In this document: positions 5,350 through 6,331 of the stretch, piece after piece
Layout of the letters: each line of letters starts with the position of its first letter
Numbering within the stretch: the first letter of the stretch is position 1
From: Bacteroidaceae bacterium
Lineage (GTDB): Bacteria; Bacteroidota; Bacteroidia; Bacteroidales; Bacteroidaceae
Assembly: GCA_028709135.1 (NCBI GenBank)
Contig: JAQVXN010000117.1
Span: 1-6,331 of the forward strand
Reading direction: 5' to 3'
Length of the DNA stretch: 6,331 bases
The notes under the pieces: generated by a model
The model's database searches: none
What the model saw: the letters and a program-made list of their open reading frames with translations, nothing else
Told to the model about the DNA's origin: nothing
Made by a program: the position numbers and the translations under genes

Positions 5350-6331
5350 TTATTTTTTAATATTTGCCTGCTCCAGTCCGTATCCTTTCTTTTTATCTAT
5401 CACTTTCAGTACCACGGCAATTAAAACTGCCGCAACACCAAAGGCTGCAAAAATAGCCATTGGTATCGTGAAATCATAAGATAATGTGCCGTCAGCAGCT
5501 TTGTGTAAAGAATAATCATCTATTACTTTACCTATCAATACGGGAACCAGGGAAAGACCGATGTTCTGAATGTAAAAAATCACGGCATAAGCAGATCCGA
5601 GTTGCTTCATTGGAATAATTTTTGGAACAGATGGCCACATTGCACTCGGTACCAGAGAGAAGGCAATACCTAATAGAATCATTAGAATAATAGCGAACCA
5701 ATAAGTGTTCAGGATCGGCAATGCAAAGCAAATATGTACAGCCGTCAAAATTACACTACCAATAATCATCAGAGTAGCGCCTTTCCCAATTCGGTCATAG
5801 AGCGTCCCAAACAGAGGAGTAAGGAGAATGGTACCAAAAGGCAAAATAGCCGGTATTTTACTGGCCCACGTATCAGGCACGTTATACTTATAAATCATTA
5901 GTTTTGTGGCAAATTTCAAAAATGGGAAAACGCCCGAATAGAAGAGCAGGCACAGGAATGTAACCAGCCAGAACCCGGGATTACGAAAAATAACACCCAA
6001 ATCGCGCAATTTGAAACCTTCGTCTTCTTCAGCAGTTTCGCTTTGCACCCTTTCCACACTCTTATCCAGTTTCTTGTCCATGACACAATAAACAATGTAA
6101 GCCAGCAAACCAATGCACAAGCAAACTGTACCAAAAAGAATAGGAGCAGAAAGTGTAAATGCTTTTGCTATACGCGGGCTGAAAGCCAGGGCTCCTGCTG
6201 TGCCTATTCGCGCAAGAGCTACCTGCACACCCATGGCTAAGGCCATTTCGTGACCTGTAAACCATTTAGCAATAATTTTAGATACTGTAATTCCAGTAAT
6301 TTCGCAGCCTACTCCAAAAATGGCAAAACCT
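5350..6331 (-). CDS. Major facilitator superfamily transporter (MFSD1-like), N-terminus outside window
   Basis: The frame stays open to the window edge, so 326 residues are visible and roughly the first 100 (about three membrane segments) are missing. An ATG at 6246 is internal: the preceding 28 codons encode FGVGCEITGITVSKIIAKWF and similar MFS-like sequence. Seen: KWFTGHEMALAMG (visible 22-34), a central cytoplasmic loop with DKKLDKSVERVQSETAEEDEG (about 85-105), the C-half repeat of MFS motif A as GTLYDRIGKG (175-184), and alternating hydrophobic segments to a basic tail IDKKKGYGLEQANIKK. The stretch PSAMWPSVPKIIP...QLGSAYAVIFYIQNIGL (about 228-259) resembles MFSD1-type carriers, which in animals export dipeptides from lysosomes. 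The bacterial substrate is unknown. The protein is an inner-membrane carrier, with about eight or nine segments visible. It converges on the peptide-transporter gene, with the mobile element between them. Its promoter lies beyond the window. Confidence 0.85.
   Translation of the reverse strand, partial: GFAIFGVGCEITGITVSKIIAKWFTGHEMALAMGVQVALARIGTAGALAFSPRIAKAFTLSAPILFGTVCLCIGLLAYIVYCVMDKKLDKSVERVQSETAEEDEGFKLRDLGVIFRNPGFWLVTFLCLLFYSGVFPFLKFATKLMIYKYNVPDTWASKIPAILPFGTILLTPLFGTLYDRIGKGATLMIIGSVILTAVHICFALPILNTYWFAIILMILLGIAFSLVPSAMWPSVPKIIPMKQLGSAYAVIFYIQNIGLSLVPVLIGKVIDDYSLHKAADGTLSYDFTIPMAIFAAFGVAAVLIAVVLKVIDKKKGYGLEQANIKK

Noticed and set aside
5528..6265. Short frames on both strands over the MFS gene
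   Set aside because: All overlap the MFS frame, which has clear membrane segments and motif A; the others lack any such order.

Overview
The window looks like chromosomal DNA from a member of the Bacteroidales (Bacteroides, Phocaeicola or a close relative). The reasons are a glycine-lipid acyltransferase pair typical of that order, promoters of the Bacteroides form (TTTG, about 20 bases, TAnnTTTG), starts preceded by A-rich leaders instead of Shine-Dalgarno sequences, and a moderately AT-rich composition. This is inferred from reading the sequence; no database was searched.

Layout. Bases 1-390 (+) hold the C-terminal part of an SGNH/GDSL-type hydrolase that is cut by the window edge. It converges, through one shared hairpin terminator, on a two-gene minus-strand operon: a PlsC-like O-acyltransferase (glsA-like, 2309-1485) followed 22 bases later by a GNAT/hemolysin-type N-acyltransferase (glsB-like, 1462-476). 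An exact Bacteroides-type promoter lies just before glsA. A 400-base divergent intergenic region separates the operon from a plus-strand peptide transporter of the POT/PTR2 family (2711-4372). An in-frame TAG at 4211-4213 interrupts this transporter where the family has a conserved Trp. A strong hairpin terminator follows it. The right end (5350-6331, -) is a major facilitator transporter whose N-terminus lies outside the window.

Between the two convergent transporter genes lies the least ordinary part of the window, a 584-base element (4467-5050) bounded by 31-base inverted repeats that match at 30 of 31 positions. Just inside the left repeat is the 36-codon start of what looks like an ISAon1/ISL3-type transposase. 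The rest of that gene is missing, and the interior carries four exact-period 21-base hairpin repeats (4842-4921). It reads as a small non-autonomous (MITE-like) element derived from an insertion sequence. A second, unrelated pair of 21-base repeats lies just outside it (5121-5162).

How the genes fit together: GlsB and GlsA would successively N-acylate glycine and O-acylate the resulting 3-hydroxy-acyl glycine to make membrane glycine lipids. The POT protein takes up di- and tripeptides with protons, and the C-half of the MFS protein resembles the MFSD1 dipeptide-carrier type, so the right half may concern peptide uptake. That last link is an inference. No phage, CRISPR, defence or biosynthetic cluster is visible.
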